From Paraburkholderia metrosideri (GTDB lineage: Bacteria > Pseudomonadota > Gammaproteobacteria > Burkholderiales > Burkholderiaceae): a DNA stretch of 64,000 nucleotides. The stretch lies in assembly GCF_904848625.1 (NCBI RefSeq), contig NZ_CAJHCP010000007.1:1-64000 (forward strand). Reading direction: 5' to 3'. Shown here in pieces: positions 30,425 to 39,171 of this stretch. The position numbers and the translations under genes are program-made. How positions within the stretch are numbered: position 1 is the stretch's first letter; each line of letters begins with the position of its first letter. The notes under the pieces are model-generated. The model did no database searches. It saw only the letters and a list, made by a program, of their open reading frames with translations, and was not told where the DNA came from.

Positions 30425-31294
30425 TTAACGCCCTGCCCGACGCGCAGCTACGTCACCCAGCACGGCAAAGTCCTTCTCGCCGTCACCGTGCGCAACCGCT
30501 TCGATGAGGCTGTCGCGCACGACGCTCGCAATCGGCATCGGCGTCGTCACAGCGTCCGCCGCGGCGAGCGCGAGGCGAATGTCTTTCAAACCGAGACGCG
30601 CCTTGAACAGCGCCGGCTCATAGCTCTGCTCCGCGATCAGCTTGCCGTAGCCCGAATAAACCGGACCCGGGAACAGGCCGCTCGTGATCACGTCGAGAAA
30701 ATCCTGCATCGCGAGGCCGTGACCGGTCACCAGCGTGGCCGCCTCACCGAGCGTCTCGACCGCCGCGCCCAGCATGAAATTCGCGGCCAGCTTCATCACG
30801 TTTGCCTGTTGCGGCAACGATCCGATGCGCCAGGTTTTCTGACCGATCGCGTCGAACACCGGCTGAACACGGTCGATCGATTCCGCCGGGCCACCCGCGA
30901 CAATCGTCAGCTTGCCCGCAGCGGCGACATCGGGCCGCCCTAGCACGGGTGCCGCGACATAGTGAACGCCGCGCGACGCATGCGCCGTCGCCAGTTCTTC
31001 GGCCAGCGCCACCGAAATGGTCGCCATGTTCACGTGAATCAAACCACGCGGAGCATGTTCGAGCAGCGACGCCGTGATCACTTCGCGCAATGCGCTGTCA
31101 TCGGCCAGCATCGAGAACACGGCTTCGCCCGCAAACGCTTCGGCCGGCGTGGCGACGACTCGCGCTCCTGCGTCGGCGAGCGCTTGCGCCCGTTCCGGCG
31201 AGCGGTTCCATACGCGCACCTGATGCCCGGCTTTCAACATGTTTGCAACCATCGCGGCGCCCATCTCGCCGAGACCGATAAAACCGATGTCCAT
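30425..31294 (-). CDS. Beta-hydroxyacid dehydrogenase family oxidoreductase
   Basis: The 289-residue NAD(P)-dependent dehydrogenase belongs to the 3-hydroxyisobutyrate/tartronate-semialdehyde reductase family. The N-terminal Rossmann loop is IGFIGLGEMGAAMVANMLKAG. The substrate-binding motif is VAAPVLGRPDVAAAGKLTIVAGG near residue 116, and the catalytic Lys lies in NVMKLAANFML near 168. The Gly-rich LGRPD variant is seen in GLYR-like enzymes. The exact substrate is not readable. It is divergent from the Mut7-C gene. Confidence 0.88.
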   Translation of the reverse strand: MDIGFIGLGEMGAAMVANMLKAGHQVRVWNRSPERAQALADAGARVVATPAEAFAGEAVFSMLADDSALREVITASLLEHAPRGLIHVNMATISVALAEELATAHASRGVHYVAAPVLGRPDVAAAGKLTIVAGGPAESIDRVQPVFDAIGQKTWRIGSLPQQANVMKLAANFMLGAAVETLGEAATLVTGHGLAMQDFLDVITSGLFPGPVYSGYGKLIAEQSYEPALFKARLGLKDIRLALAAADAVTTPMPIASVVRDSLIEAVAHGDGEKDFAVLGDVAARRAGR

Positions 31295-31400
31295 CTGTCA
31301 CTCCGTCTTCGAAAGAACCTGAAGTAAAGCACACCCATGCGACAAGTGCAGGACAACGCGCAATGAAACACACAATCGGACACGGTGCGATACTGCGGAG

Positions 31401-32180
31401 ATGGTCACCGCGACATTCCGCTTCTACGAGGAGTTGAACGATTTTCTCGCCCGGCCGCTGCGTCGGCGCGAGTTCAATTGCGCATGCGCGCGCGGTGCGA
31501 CCGCGAAGCACATGATCGAAGTCCTGGGCGTGCCGCATACCGAAGTCGAACTGATTCTGGTGAATGGCGAGTCGGTCGGTTTCAATCACCCATTATCGGA
31601 TGGCGACCGTATTGCGGTTTATCCGAAGTTTGAAGCGCTCGACATCCAGCCGCTGCTGCGCGTACGCGAACGGCCATTGCGCGTGGTGCGATTTATCGCC
31701 GACGCGCATCTCGGCGGCCTTGCCCCGCTTCTGCGGCTGGCCGGCTTCGACACGCTGTACGACAACCACTATCCCGACGCCGACATCGAAGCGCTCGCCG
31801 CCGCGCAACAGCGCATCGTGCTGACGCGCGACCGCGAGTTGTTGAAACGCCGCAGCATCACGCATGGCTGTTATGTCCGCACGCTCAGGCCGCGCGAGCA
31901 ATTGCGCGAAGTGTTTGAACGGCTCGACCTGGCGCATAGCGCGCAACCCTTCCGTCTGTGTCTGATGTGCAACGCGCCGCTGCGGCGAATCGCCAAAGAC
32001 GAAGTCGGCACGCGCGCACCGGATGGCGTACTCGAGCGGCATAACCAGTTCGTCACCTGCGACGTTTGTCAGCGTGTGTTCTGGGAAGGGACACACTGGC
32101 AGAGAATGCGCGCGCTGATGGATAGCGTCGCTGCGCCGGGCCGGCCGCCTCATGCCGCCGCCCAAACGCCTGGCGCCTGA
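31401..32180 (+). CDS. Mut7-C RNase-domain protein with ubiquitin-like N-terminus
   Basis: The 259-residue protein has two parts. Residues 1-80 resemble a ThiS/MoaD-like ubiquitin fold (FRFYEELNDFL, then NGESVGFNHPLSDGDRIAVYP). Residues 95-235 form a Mut7-C domain (FIADAHLGGLAPLLRLAGFDTLYD, then VLTRDRELLKRR), a PIN-like nuclease fold with conserved acidic residues. Four cysteines (CLMCN and CDVCQ) form a zinc knuckle in the C-terminus. Mut7-C proteins are predicted RNases. Function in bacteria is not established. Confidence 0.85.
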   Translation: MVTATFRFYEELNDFLARPLRRREFNCACARGATAKHMIEVLGVPHTEVELILVNGESVGFNHPLSDGDRIAVYPKFEALDIQPLLRVRERPLRVVRFIADAHLGGLAPLLRLAGFDTLYDNHYPDADIEALAAAQQRIVLTRDRELLKRRSITHGCYVRTLRPREQLREVFERLDLAHSAQPFRLCLMCNAPLRRIAKDEVGTRAPDGVLERHNQFVTCDVCQRVFWEGTHWQRMRALMDSVAAPGRPPHAAAQTPGA

Positions 32181-32229
32181 CCTATGGCGCGTACAATAGG
32201 GGGTTACTTATCTGGCAGAGGCCTTCCGT

Positions 32230-32508
32230 ATGGCGATGAAAAAAACCGACCTTGAAAAGAACAAGGCACTCAAGCTGAACAACGCAATGAAGCTGTCGAC
32301 CGCCGACCGCTTCGGAAAAGGCGTAGCGGCCGACCCGAAACTCGACCGTCGCGAGCAACGCAAGCTCGATCAGGCGCAGGGGCTAGTTCCGTTCGCATGC
32401 AAGCTGAGCAGTGAGGTGGTCGACGATCTGAAAGCACGGGCCGCAAACCACCCTGAAGGCCTGCCCGGGCTGTTGACCGAAGTGATCAAGCGCGGTTTGG
32501 CCGACTGA
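32230..32508 (+). CDS. Conserved small basic protein, function unknown
   Basis: This is a 92-residue Lys-rich protein. The N-terminal half is charged (KKTDLEKNKALKLNNAMK); the C-terminal half (VPFACKLSSEVVDDLKARA then LLTEVIKRGL) looks like a ribbon-helix-helix or helical segment. I recall similar proteins in many Burkholderia but no assigned function. It lies 50 bases after the Mut7-C gene in the same direction and is followed by a strong terminator, so the two may share a transcript. Confidence 0.65.
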   Translation: MAMKKTDLEKNKALKLNNAMKLSTADRFGKGVAADPKLDRREQRKLDQAQGLVPFACKLSSEVVDDLKARAANHPEGLPGLLTEVIKRGLAD

Positions 32509-32559
32509 AGTCGAGCGACTCGCAGGCTGCACGAAGTGCAGCAAACGCGAAGGAAATGC

Positions 32560-32591
32560 AAAAAGGCCAGAGCACACGCTCTGGCCTTTTT
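32560..32591. terminator. Bidirectional hairpin terminator
   Basis: AAAAAGGCCAGAGC-ACAC-GCTCTGGCCTTTTT is a perfect 14-bp stem between converging genes at 32230-32508 and 32687-32896. Confidence 0.93.
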
Positions 32592-32686
32592 GCTGGTAAC
32601 GCTCTTTTTCGCTCTACTCTGCATCAGCCGACTGGCGGCGCAATCCGGCAAAGCGAAACAGCTCGCCCGATTGAACGGGCATGAGC

Positions 32687-32896
32687 TTAGTTTTGCGTGC
32701 CCTTGTCGTTCGTGCCGGCTGCCGACGCTGCTGCCGAAACGCCAGCGCGCTTGCCGTGCGTCTTCAGCTTCTTGCTGTGATGCTTTGCCGGTGCGCTAGC
32801 GGCAGCGGCCGGCGCTGCGTCCGATGCCTGTGCGAAAGCTTGAACCGAAACCAGAGCGATCGATGCTGCTGCGAGCGAGATAATGACTTTTTTCAT
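32687..32896 (-). CDS. Small exported Ala/Lys-rich protein
   Basis: This is a 69-residue protein with a clear signal peptide (MKKVIISLAAASIALVSVQAFAQ). A mature part of about 46 residues is rich in Ala, Ser, His and Lys (AKHHSKKLKTHGKR) and has no recognisable domain. Such small exported proteins are common in Burkholderia. Its ribosome site is GGGGAA. It is followed by the shared terminator. Confidence 0.6.
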   Translation of the reverse strand: MKKVIISLAAASIALVSVQAFAQASDAAPAAAASAPAKHHSKKLKTHGKRAGVSAAASAAGTNDKGTQN

Positions 32897-33133
32897 GTGT
32901 TGTTCCCCAAACCTGACGACTGATTCAATGTGAATGAAATAGCTGCACGGTAAAGCAGACAGGGCTTCAGGCGCCTTCCCGCTCCCCGCGGGAGAGTATT
33001 ACCCAGGTGTAGGCGGTTTGTCATGCGCAAAACTCGATATGTATTTTCCGGGAGACAGCGTGCTTTCACGGCGCTTTCAATCATTCAGTATTCCGTATCA
33101 GGGATACCACCTAGCCCATTTCCAAACGAGCGA

Positions 33134-33886
33134 TCAGACGAGATTGCGCAGCAAACTGGCGGTTTCCTGCAGCGTCGGCAACACGCGATGCAGCGCGGCG
33201 TTCGCCGACTCCTGGCCAATCGGCATGCTGACGCTGATCGCCGCCACCACCGAGCCGTGCCGGTCACGCAAAGGCACCGCGACGCCGCGCACGCCCAATT
33301 CGAGTTGCTGATCGGTGACCACATAGCCGGTGCGGCGAATCTCGGCGAGCACTTCCCGCAGCCGATCGATCGTCGAATAGGTGTACGGCGTGAACACCTT
33401 GATCGGATACGACGCGAGCCATTGTTCGATGCCTTCTGGCGCCCGGAACGCCAGCAACACCAGTCCCGCCGACGATAACGGCGCGGGCGCGCGCGAGCCG
33501 AGCACGAAGCCGACCGCCATCGCCCGGTTCACGCCGTTGCGCGCGACGTACACCACGTCGTGTTCATCGAGGATCGCGACCAGCGCGGTTTCCTGCACAG
33601 TCGCGGTGATGCGCTGAAGAAATGGCTGCACGGTGCGCGGCAGGCGCGCGGAATCCAGATACGACTGACCGAGCCGCAACACGCGCGGCGCGAGCCAGAA
33701 CAGTTTGCCGTCGGTATCCACGTAGCCGAGCTCGCGCAGCGTCAGCAGATAACGGCGCGCCGCCGTGCGCGACAGGGTTGCGCGCGCAGCCACCATGGTC
33801 GGTGTCATGCGCGCGTGTTCTTCGTCGAATGCTTCGATGATCGCCAACGCCTTCGCAGCGCCCGCGATCCAGTCTTTTTCATCCAT
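33134..33886 (-). CDS. IclR-family transcriptional regulator
   Basis: This is a 250-residue regulator. An N-terminal winged helix (AKALAIIEAFDEEHARMTP, then LSRTAARRYLLTLRELGYV, about residues 10-57) precedes an IclR effector domain. Effector-domain motifs are GVNRAMAVGFVLGSRAPAPLSSAGLVLLAF and GVRGVAVPLRDRHGSVVAAISVS. The sequence is closest in feel to the PcaR/PobR group that controls aromatic acid degradation, but no such genes are adjacent, so the target is unknown. Confidence 0.88.
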   Translation of the reverse strand: MDEKDWIAGAAKALAIIEAFDEEHARMTPTMVAARATLSRTAARRYLLTLRELGYVDTDGKLFWLAPRVLRLGQSYLDSARLPRTVQPFLQRITATVQETALVAILDEHDVVYVARNGVNRAMAVGFVLGSRAPAPLSSAGLVLLAFRAPEGIEQWLASYPIKVFTPYTYSTIDRLREVLAEIRRTGYVVTDQQLELGVRGVAVPLRDRHGSVVAAISVSMPIGQESANAALHRVLPTLQETASLLRNLV

Positions 33887-34159
33887 AGATCTCGCCTGAA
33901 AAGCTGAAAGTCGCCCGAACGCCGGTTGGCTGATCAGCCGTGCCGCCGTTGCGCGATTATCGCGCGAGTTGGTGAATGCGCAATGAGGGATGCAGAGTGC
34001 GCTGTGCTGTGGCCTTCCCCTTCCTGTTCGACTGCCGGGCGGATTCCCCCTCGCATTACCCTTGCCGATTGCGAATGCTCGTCGTAAGGTTCACTGCGCC
34101 GCCGCCATGGGGCCGGCAATAGGCGCCACACCACCACAACCGCTTGCGAAAAATCACCT

Positions 34160-35083
34160 TTGAATCCGAATACCCGCCAACACCTGCGCGCCAATCTGCT
34201 GATGCTGATCGCCGCCGTCATCTGGGGCTCCGCGTTCGTCGCGCAACGCCTGAGCGCTGACGCGATCGGCCCGTTTCTGTTTACCGGATTGCGTTTCCTG
34301 CTCGGCGCACTCGTCGTCCTGACGATGATCGTCTGCGTCCGACGTTCCGCGCTCGCGGAACTGTCCAAACGCGGACCGACTGGCGCGCGCGAGTTGCTTG
34401 GCGCGGGTGCATCACTCGGCATGGTGCTCGCCGTGGCGATCTCGCTGCAACAGATTGGCCTGCAGTACACGAAGATCGCGAACGCCGGTTTCATCAGTTC
34501 GCTTTACGTGGTGATCGTGCCGCTGCTGGGCGTGCTGTTCAGACATCGCACCGGTATCGGTACATGGCTCGGTGCGACGCTGGCGGCTGTCGGCATGTAT
34601 TTCCTGAGCGTCGACGAGCATTTTTCGATGCTGTACGGCGACTGGTATCAACTCGCCGGCGCACTCGTGATTTCCGTCCAGATGATGCTGGTGGGCCGCT
34701 TTGCGCGTCGGCATGACACCTTGATGCTGGCGCTCGTGCAATTCGTCGTGTGCGGACTGGCGTGCCTGCTCGTGGGAATGGTTATCGAGCCAATCAGTTT
34801 TGCCGTGATCAAACGCGCCGCGCCGACCATTATTTACGGCGGGGCGTTGTCGGTCGGGGTCGCCTATACGATCCAGGTCGTCGCGCAGCGATACGCGGCG
34901 CCGTCGCATGCGGCGGTGATTTTCAGCATGGAAGGGGTATTTGCGGCACTGGCCGGCTGGGCGGTGCTCCGCGAAACCTTGTCGGAGCGTGCGTTGATCG
35001 GTTGCGCGCTGATGTTGGCGGGTCTGATCGTCTGTCAGGTGATGCCGAACTGGCGTCAGGATCGCGTGCCTCGCGCATCCTGA
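34160..35083 (+). CDS. EamA/DMT-family permease
   Basis: This is a 307-residue membrane protein with about ten hydrophobic helices in two EamA repeats. The first begins NLLMLIAAVIWGSAFVAQR with FTGLRFLLGALVVL; the second ends with HAAVIFSMEGVFAALAGWAVLRETL, the hallmark second-repeat segment. It probably exports metabolites; the substrate is unknown. The called start at 34160 is a TTG without a strong ribosome site, so the true start may be a later codon. Confidence 0.82.
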   Translation: MNPNTRQHLRANLLMLIAAVIWGSAFVAQRLSADAIGPFLFTGLRFLLGALVVLTMIVCVRRSALAELSKRGPTGARELLGAGASLGMVLAVAISLQQIGLQYTKIANAGFISSLYVVIVPLLGVLFRHRTGIGTWLGATLAAVGMYFLSVDEHFSMLYGDWYQLAGALVISVQMMLVGRFARRHDTLMLALVQFVVCGLACLLVGMVIEPISFAVIKRAAPTIIYGGALSVGVAYTIQVVAQRYAAPSHAAVIFSMEGVFAALAGWAVLRETLSERALIGCALMLAGLIVCQVMPNWRQDRVPRAS

Positions 35084-35204
35084 CGGCGACGCACATCGCG
35101 GCTGGTTTCACGAGTTGCATGCCGGCGCGATGCTGATTCGCAAACAGCAATGTGCGTCGTCAGCCGCCGGGGCGCAGAAGCGCCGGCGGCCACGTCACTT
35201 CGCA

Positions 35205-35456
35205 TTAAGCCGCGCGAGTGTGCGCATAGAAACTGGGCGTGTCCGCCGTTGGCGGGAAGACACACCAGCATCCATCGTCGTGCCGGAAGAAGAACAGGCT
35301 TCGCGAGCCCGCTTCAACCGACGTCTCGACCCGCACGTAACGCCGGCCGCCAATGCGGGTCCGGCTAAATTCGGTGACATGAACCGGCGCCGAAGGTGAA
35401 GGCGCCAGCCATTTCTCAACCAGAAAACGCAGCGACTGTTCGCTCGCGGCTCTCAT
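35205..35456 (-). CDS. Conserved small Burkholderia protein
   Basis: This 83-residue soluble protein (MRAASEQSLRFLVEKWLAP at the N-terminus; SLFFFRHDDGCWCVFPP in the C-terminal half) is of a kind I recognise as widespread in Burkholderia without known function. GGAG precedes its ATG. Its start overlaps the stop of the upstream 72-residue gene by ATGA, so the two are translationally coupled. Confidence 0.65.
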   Translation of the reverse strand: MRAASEQSLRFLVEKWLAPSPSAPVHVTEFSRTRIGGRRYVRVETSVEAGSRSLFFFRHDDGCWCVFPPTADTPSFYAHTRAA

Positions 35457-35671
35457 GATCCGCTCCGTACCGGTTTGGTTTGATGCACTTCGCGGGCAGC
35501 GTCGGCGTTGTCTTCGGCTCTGTCGTCGGAGTCGGCGGCGTCCGCGTCTTCTTCAGCGGATGCGAAGGCGATCGCCCGGTTGGTGGCCGCCGCCCGCAGC
35601 GTGCTGCAATGGGCTGCGTGCCGGATATCGGAAAGAAGCCGGACTAGCTGTCGTGCTGATCTGCGTTTCAT
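35453..35671 (-). CDS. Small protein, function unknown
   Basis: The likely product is a 72-residue protein starting at the ATG at 35671 behind a run of G residues (GGGGGG). It has a basic N-terminus (MKRRSARQLVRLLSDIRHA) and a very acidic middle (EEDADAADSDDRAEDNADA). The frame stays open upstream to 35959, but that part has no ribosome site. ATGA overlap with the following gene supports a two-gene operon. No domain is recognised. Confidence 0.5.
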   Translation of the reverse strand: MKRRSARQLVRLLSDIRHAAHCSTLRAAATNRAIAFASAEEDADAADSDDRAEDNADAAREVHQTKPVRSGS

Positions 35672-36281
35672 ACACCCCCCGCACTGCACCAAGAACCTCA
35701 GAAAACACTTTAACTCTATGCCTGGATCGGGCATTGCCGAAATGCTTTCGGCTAAATAGCAACAGTTGCGCTTGCAAAAAGAGAGACGCAATCTTTGTAC
35801 CGCCCGCACTTCAATGTGCGCGTGCGGCGAGCGGCGGTCTGTACGCTGGCGAGCGGTTGGCGCGGCAGGAGTTGCCGATGAACGGATTGCAGGAAATATT
35901 GCGAAAAATTTAAGCACCGCGAGGCAGGGAAAATCCGCCAGCAAGTGAAAGTTATCCACAATTGCCTATGAATAACTTCGGTATAGCCCCCCGAACAGCC
36001 TGTGCGTGGATTCTTGATAAGGATCGGTCAGCGCCACGCCCTATCAAAGTTATCCCGCTTATGTAGTTTTTCTACAGACATGTTCCGCAGGGTTATTGAT
36101 TCTGCATGACGTTGATGTGACGGAAGATTATGGAGTTATCCACAGAGGGGGTTAACCCTTGTTAACTATTACTACATATGTATACAAACAAAGTAAAAGA
36201 CATAGGATAAGTACCGCTTCGGCGCTGAGATTCGAGGCTGCGTAGGTTAACCGGGCTTTGCTTTCGACCCCTAGCGGCACA
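35672..36281. other. Gene-free region with two perfect DnaA boxes
   Basis: This 610-base region is AT-richer than its flanks and holds no credible gene. TTATCCACA, the exact DnaA-box consensus, occurs at 35952-35960 and again at 36136-36144, both in the same orientation; the second is followed by GTTAAC repeats. No replication gene is nearby, so this is more likely a DnaA-regulated or titrating region than an origin. Confidence 0.5.
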
Positions 36282-37007
36282 TCAGGGCGTGACGACGTTA
36301 ACTCCACTCGCGGTTAACGCTGCCGCTGCAGCAGCCTGACCGATTGCATCCGGGGTCGCAGGAACAGGCGCCGACGTCGTTGTTTCAACCTGAATCTGGA
36401 CTGGAACCGGCAGCATCCGCGTTTCAATCTGGCTGCTGGTGACGGGCTGCGTGCGCACTACCGTCTGAAGATAATGATCGACGAGTCCGAAGAAACGGTC
36501 GTAGAACTTGCCCGACGGAATCGTTTCGCTTGAAATCTTGACCATCGCGTCGCTGTTCGAGCGGATCGGCAGCGATAGCGAGCCCAGCACGCTGAGCCCG
36601 ACGCTGGCCGAGGTATCGCTTTTCTTCAATGCGAAGCCGTTTTGCACGGCATTGACGTAAACGATGCTGGTGTCGGCCGCTTCTTCTCCCGGCGTGCAGA
36701 CCACATGAAACTCGACGACCACGTGGGTATCGCCCGTGGGCTGAAAGTTCTTGGTGCCGTCGACGGTATCGGTGCGCGGCATCGTCGTCAGATAGCCCTG
36801 GCTCAGCAGTGCACGGCGTGCCGCTTCGCAGCTATCCGTGGTGCTCGAATTGAAATTGCGGGCGTAAGGGCTCGCGCCCGTTTCAAATAACTCCTGCTGG
36901 AATTTCGGTTGAGGTGTGCTGCTGCACGCCGCGAGCGTGAGCAGGCCACCAAGGCTCAGTGCACCGAAGAGGACGGAGGCTGTGTTTTTAGGGAACGAGG
37001 GCAACAT
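36282..37007 (-). CDS. DUF2242-like lipoprotein
   Basis: This is a protein of about 241 residues with a lipoprotein signal peptide (lipobox LAAC followed by SSTPQPKFQQELF). The body contains TTDSCEAARRALLSQGYLTT and DTHVVVEFHVVC, then GKFYDRFFGLVDHYL. The C-terminus is Ala/Thr/Val-rich and probably disordered. It resembles the DUF2242 family by recollection; no function is known. I chose the ATG at 37007; a TTG four codons upstream is the alternative. It is probably anchored in the envelope. Confidence 0.7.
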   Translation of the reverse strand: MLPSFPKNTASVLFGALSLGGLLTLAACSSTPQPKFQQELFETGASPYARNFNSSTTDSCEAARRALLSQGYLTTMPRTDTVDGTKNFQPTGDTHVVVEFHVVCTPGEEAADTSIVYVNAVQNGFALKKSDTSASVGLSVLGSLSLPIRSNSDAMVKISSETIPSGKFYDRFFGLVDHYLQTVVRTQPVTSSQIETRMLPVPVQIQVETTTSAPVPATPDAIGQAAAAAALTASGVNVVTP

Positions 37008-37189
37008 GGTCGATCGCAAGGAACGCTGCGTGAGCGCGAATGGGAAAGCATTGTAGAGCGGTTATCTGGCACGCGTAAAAGCCCGCCACGCAGCACGCAA
37101 AGCTCTCTGCGCAGCGCATTACACCTGTCGACAATGGATGACCACAGCGAGAATGCCACGGCCATTAAAAGACAAACGGAAGCGCGCTT

Positions 37190-37840
37190 TTATTTCGATG
37201 CGGCAGTCGATCCGCCAGCGACGCCCTTCGACGCAGCGCCACCGCTCAGGCCAATGGCACTGACAGCCGGCACGGTGAACGCATCGGCCCATTGATCAGT
37301 TGGTGCGCAGCGATCTGCTTCGCACATGTCGGCCTTCGCATCGGAATGCGAGGCGGCGTCTTCCGACGGGGCAACGGCAGCGAAATCCTCGACGCGCAAG
37401 CTCACCTTCTGAGCGTAAGCCTGCGAGCCGCCGTAGCTCTTGAGCGCGGCGTTCATGTCGCCGTTAGCCGAGCGCATGTAGCCGTAGAGAATCGCGGAGC
37501 CTACTTCGATATTCGCCGTCGGCTCGGTCAGGTCTTTGACATTCCTCAGCAGCCCGCGATGGGCGCCCGGCACGACTTGCATCAGCCCCGTTGCGCCGTT
37601 GGCACCGCGGGCCTTTTCCTTGAAGCGGGATTCGATCGAGATGATGGCCAGCAGAAGCGCTGGCGGGAGGGAATATTTCGACGCGGCGGACTGCACGGCG
37701 TCGGAAATTTTTTGAGCTTTTTCCTTTGCCAGACCGAATTTCTGCGTCAGGTACGCGGTCATTCGGTCCGTATTTTCGTCGGCCGCTGCGGTTTGCATCA
37801 GGCCGAGCGATAGCACGATCAGGCAAAGTAACCGGCTCAT
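37190..37840 (-). CDS. Lytic transglycosylase (SLT domain)
   Basis: This is a 216-residue exported murein-cleaving enzyme. The N-terminus (MSRLLCLIVLSLGLMQTAAA) is a signal peptide. The SLT catalytic core follows: LLLAIISIESRFKEKARG with the catalytic Glu, GANGATGLMQVVPGAHRG, then SAILYGYMRSANGDMNAALKSYGG. The last 70 residues are low-complexity. The ATG at 37840 gives a sensible signal peptide; the 30-codon upstream extension does not. It would cut peptidoglycan glycan strands in the periplasm. No secretion-system genes are adjacent. Confidence 0.85.
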   Translation of the reverse strand: MSRLLCLIVLSLGLMQTAAADENTDRMTAYLTQKFGLAKEKAQKISDAVQSAASKYSLPPALLLAIISIESRFKEKARGANGATGLMQVVPGAHRGLLRNVKDLTEPTANIEVGSAILYGYMRSANGDMNAALKSYGGSQAYAQKVSLRVEDFAAVAPSEDAASHSDAKADMCEADRCAPTDQWADAFTVPAVSAIGLSGGAASKGVAGGSTAASK

Positions 37841-37958
37841 AGCGGAGGACCCGAAGGAAGGGAATTCGTCCATTATAGCGCTGCCCCAAAAAGAGGCACC
37901 GATTAGCGGAAATTTTTCCTTTGGAATCAATGCTGATCGGTAATCCTTTTTGTCTTAC

Positions 37959-38365
37959 TTAAACGACTTCGGCCTGAGATCGTAGTCGTCGTTGAGCGTC
38001 GTCAGGAACGATTGATCGGTCGGACAGTTCACACGCACCCATGTCGAAGTACTGCGGAGTGGCATTCACTTTCAACTCAGGATTGCGCGGCACGCCGAGC
38101 GCCAGGAAATTGAAAGCGGGGAATAGCGGATGCGAGCCTTCGACAGCCTGCTGATCGATAGGGTACGAGGCGGATATAGCACGACGCGCATTGCCGCCCG
38201 CCGGATTGTCGACGAGTTTTTGATCGGCCAACTCTTAAGCCGTTAGTTGCAATTTATCGTCGAGATAGTAGTCGCATCTGCTGGCATACGGATGAAAACT
38301 CGAGTCGTCGAGTTGGAAGCGCTCGATTGCCTACATCGCTAGCGCAAAGGTCTGGGTGAGATCGA
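37959..38365 (-). pseudogene. Remnant of a di-haem cytochrome c peroxidase
   Basis: On the minus strand, one frame reads AIERFQLDDSSFHPYAS, DYYLDDKLQLTA, a stop, then ELADQKLVDNPAGGNARRA and FNFLALGVPRNPELKVNA, all recognisable pieces of the MauG/CcpA-type peroxidase family. Two in-frame stops (TAG, TAA) interrupt it. Where the CxxCH haem motif is expected the frame gives NARRAIS; restoring one base would give NCASCYIS, so a one-base loss and a His-to-Tyr change have destroyed it. Both ends of the gene are missing. It is not functional. Confidence 0.7.
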
Positions 38366-38671
38366 CAGAAGATTTCGCACCCGGCTGTTCGCCGCAGCAG
38401 GTCAAGCCAGAGAACACCAGATAATCGACGCCGTCACCGTCACCGTCGCGTAATCGCCTTCGTCGAAATTGATGATCAGCAGATCGTCCTTCTGGAACGC
38501 CAGCGAAGACGCGATAATCGGCGCCCACTTCTGCATGAACGTGTTCGCGCCCGTCACACCGCCCAGCTGGCCATTCACCCACGGCGAATCATGACCGTCG
38601 TCGCACAGGCTCGGCGTGATCAGGTTGAAGTTGGCCGTCGTCGAGATCGATCGCAGATCGCTTCTAAGGGA
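38366..38671 (-). pseudogene. Remnant of a phosphoesterase-family (AcpA/PlcC-like) gene
   Basis: Minus-strand reading gives FNLITPSLCDDGHDSPW, NTFMQKWAPIIASSLAFQ, LLIINFDEGDY and, after a frame change near 38430-38460, DYLVFSGLTCCGEQPG. These are C-terminal pieces of the phosphoesterase family (PF04185 type). The N-terminal two thirds are absent, the frame is broken, and it runs straight into the peroxidase remnant. In Burkholderia such phosphoesterases and di-haem peroxidases often sit together, so a two-gene locus has decayed here (inference). Confidence 0.7.
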
Positions 38672-38858
38672 CGTCGACCGGCTAGCGTGCAGTGCCACGC
38701 GGCCGGTCCCGGCAAGATTTGAGACAATGACGGACGTCGGTGAAGGTATCGCCGCTATGTCGCCAAAATGGCCAGGTGTAGCCTTGGCCCTATGTACCGG
38801 AGTCCGATGCCGGTTTTCATGGCGCCACCGGCCTATTGAACAAGAGATGTTTTCAGGT

Positions 38859-39119
38859 ATGAGCAAGACCGCATTTATTCCCAGCGTCCCCGCCAGTTCG
38901 GAAGACGACTTCGACATTACCGCCATGTCAAAAATGGCGGGCTACCGCCGTTTCTACGGCGTGTTGAAAGTGGTTCGAACCACCGACGGCCGCGTGCTGT
39001 TTCCCTTCGACGGCGCGCCTGAACTCGGACCGTATGCGACCAAGCTGGAAGCGATCGCGGCGGCGCAGGTGTACGGCGAGCACATCGTGACGAGCGACCT
39101 TGCCCGTCCGGAACTGTAG
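38859..39119 (+). CDS. Small conserved protein, DUF6723-like
   Basis: This is an 86-residue protein starting at the ATG at 38859 (MSKTAFIPSVPAS). The core YRRFYGVLKVVRTTDGRVLFPFDGAPELGPYATKLEAI looks like the small Burkholderia DUF6723 family, in which one alpha/beta unit makes the whole protein; the name is from memory. The larger open frame from 38616 runs antisense across the phosphoesterase remnant and is not coding. Function is unknown. Confidence 0.65.
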   Translation: MSKTAFIPSVPASSEDDFDITAMSKMAGYRRFYGVLKVVRTTDGRVLFPFDGAPELGPYATKLEAIAAAQVYGEHIVTSDLARPEL

Positions 39120-39171
39120 GCGCTGGTTGTTGTTTGATAGGCGGCCGGCGTGACGACTTTGGGAGCAACGC

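Noticed and set aside
35672..36281. Replication origin
   Set aside because: Only two DnaA boxes, no replication or partition genes nearby; called a gene-free region with DnaA boxes instead.
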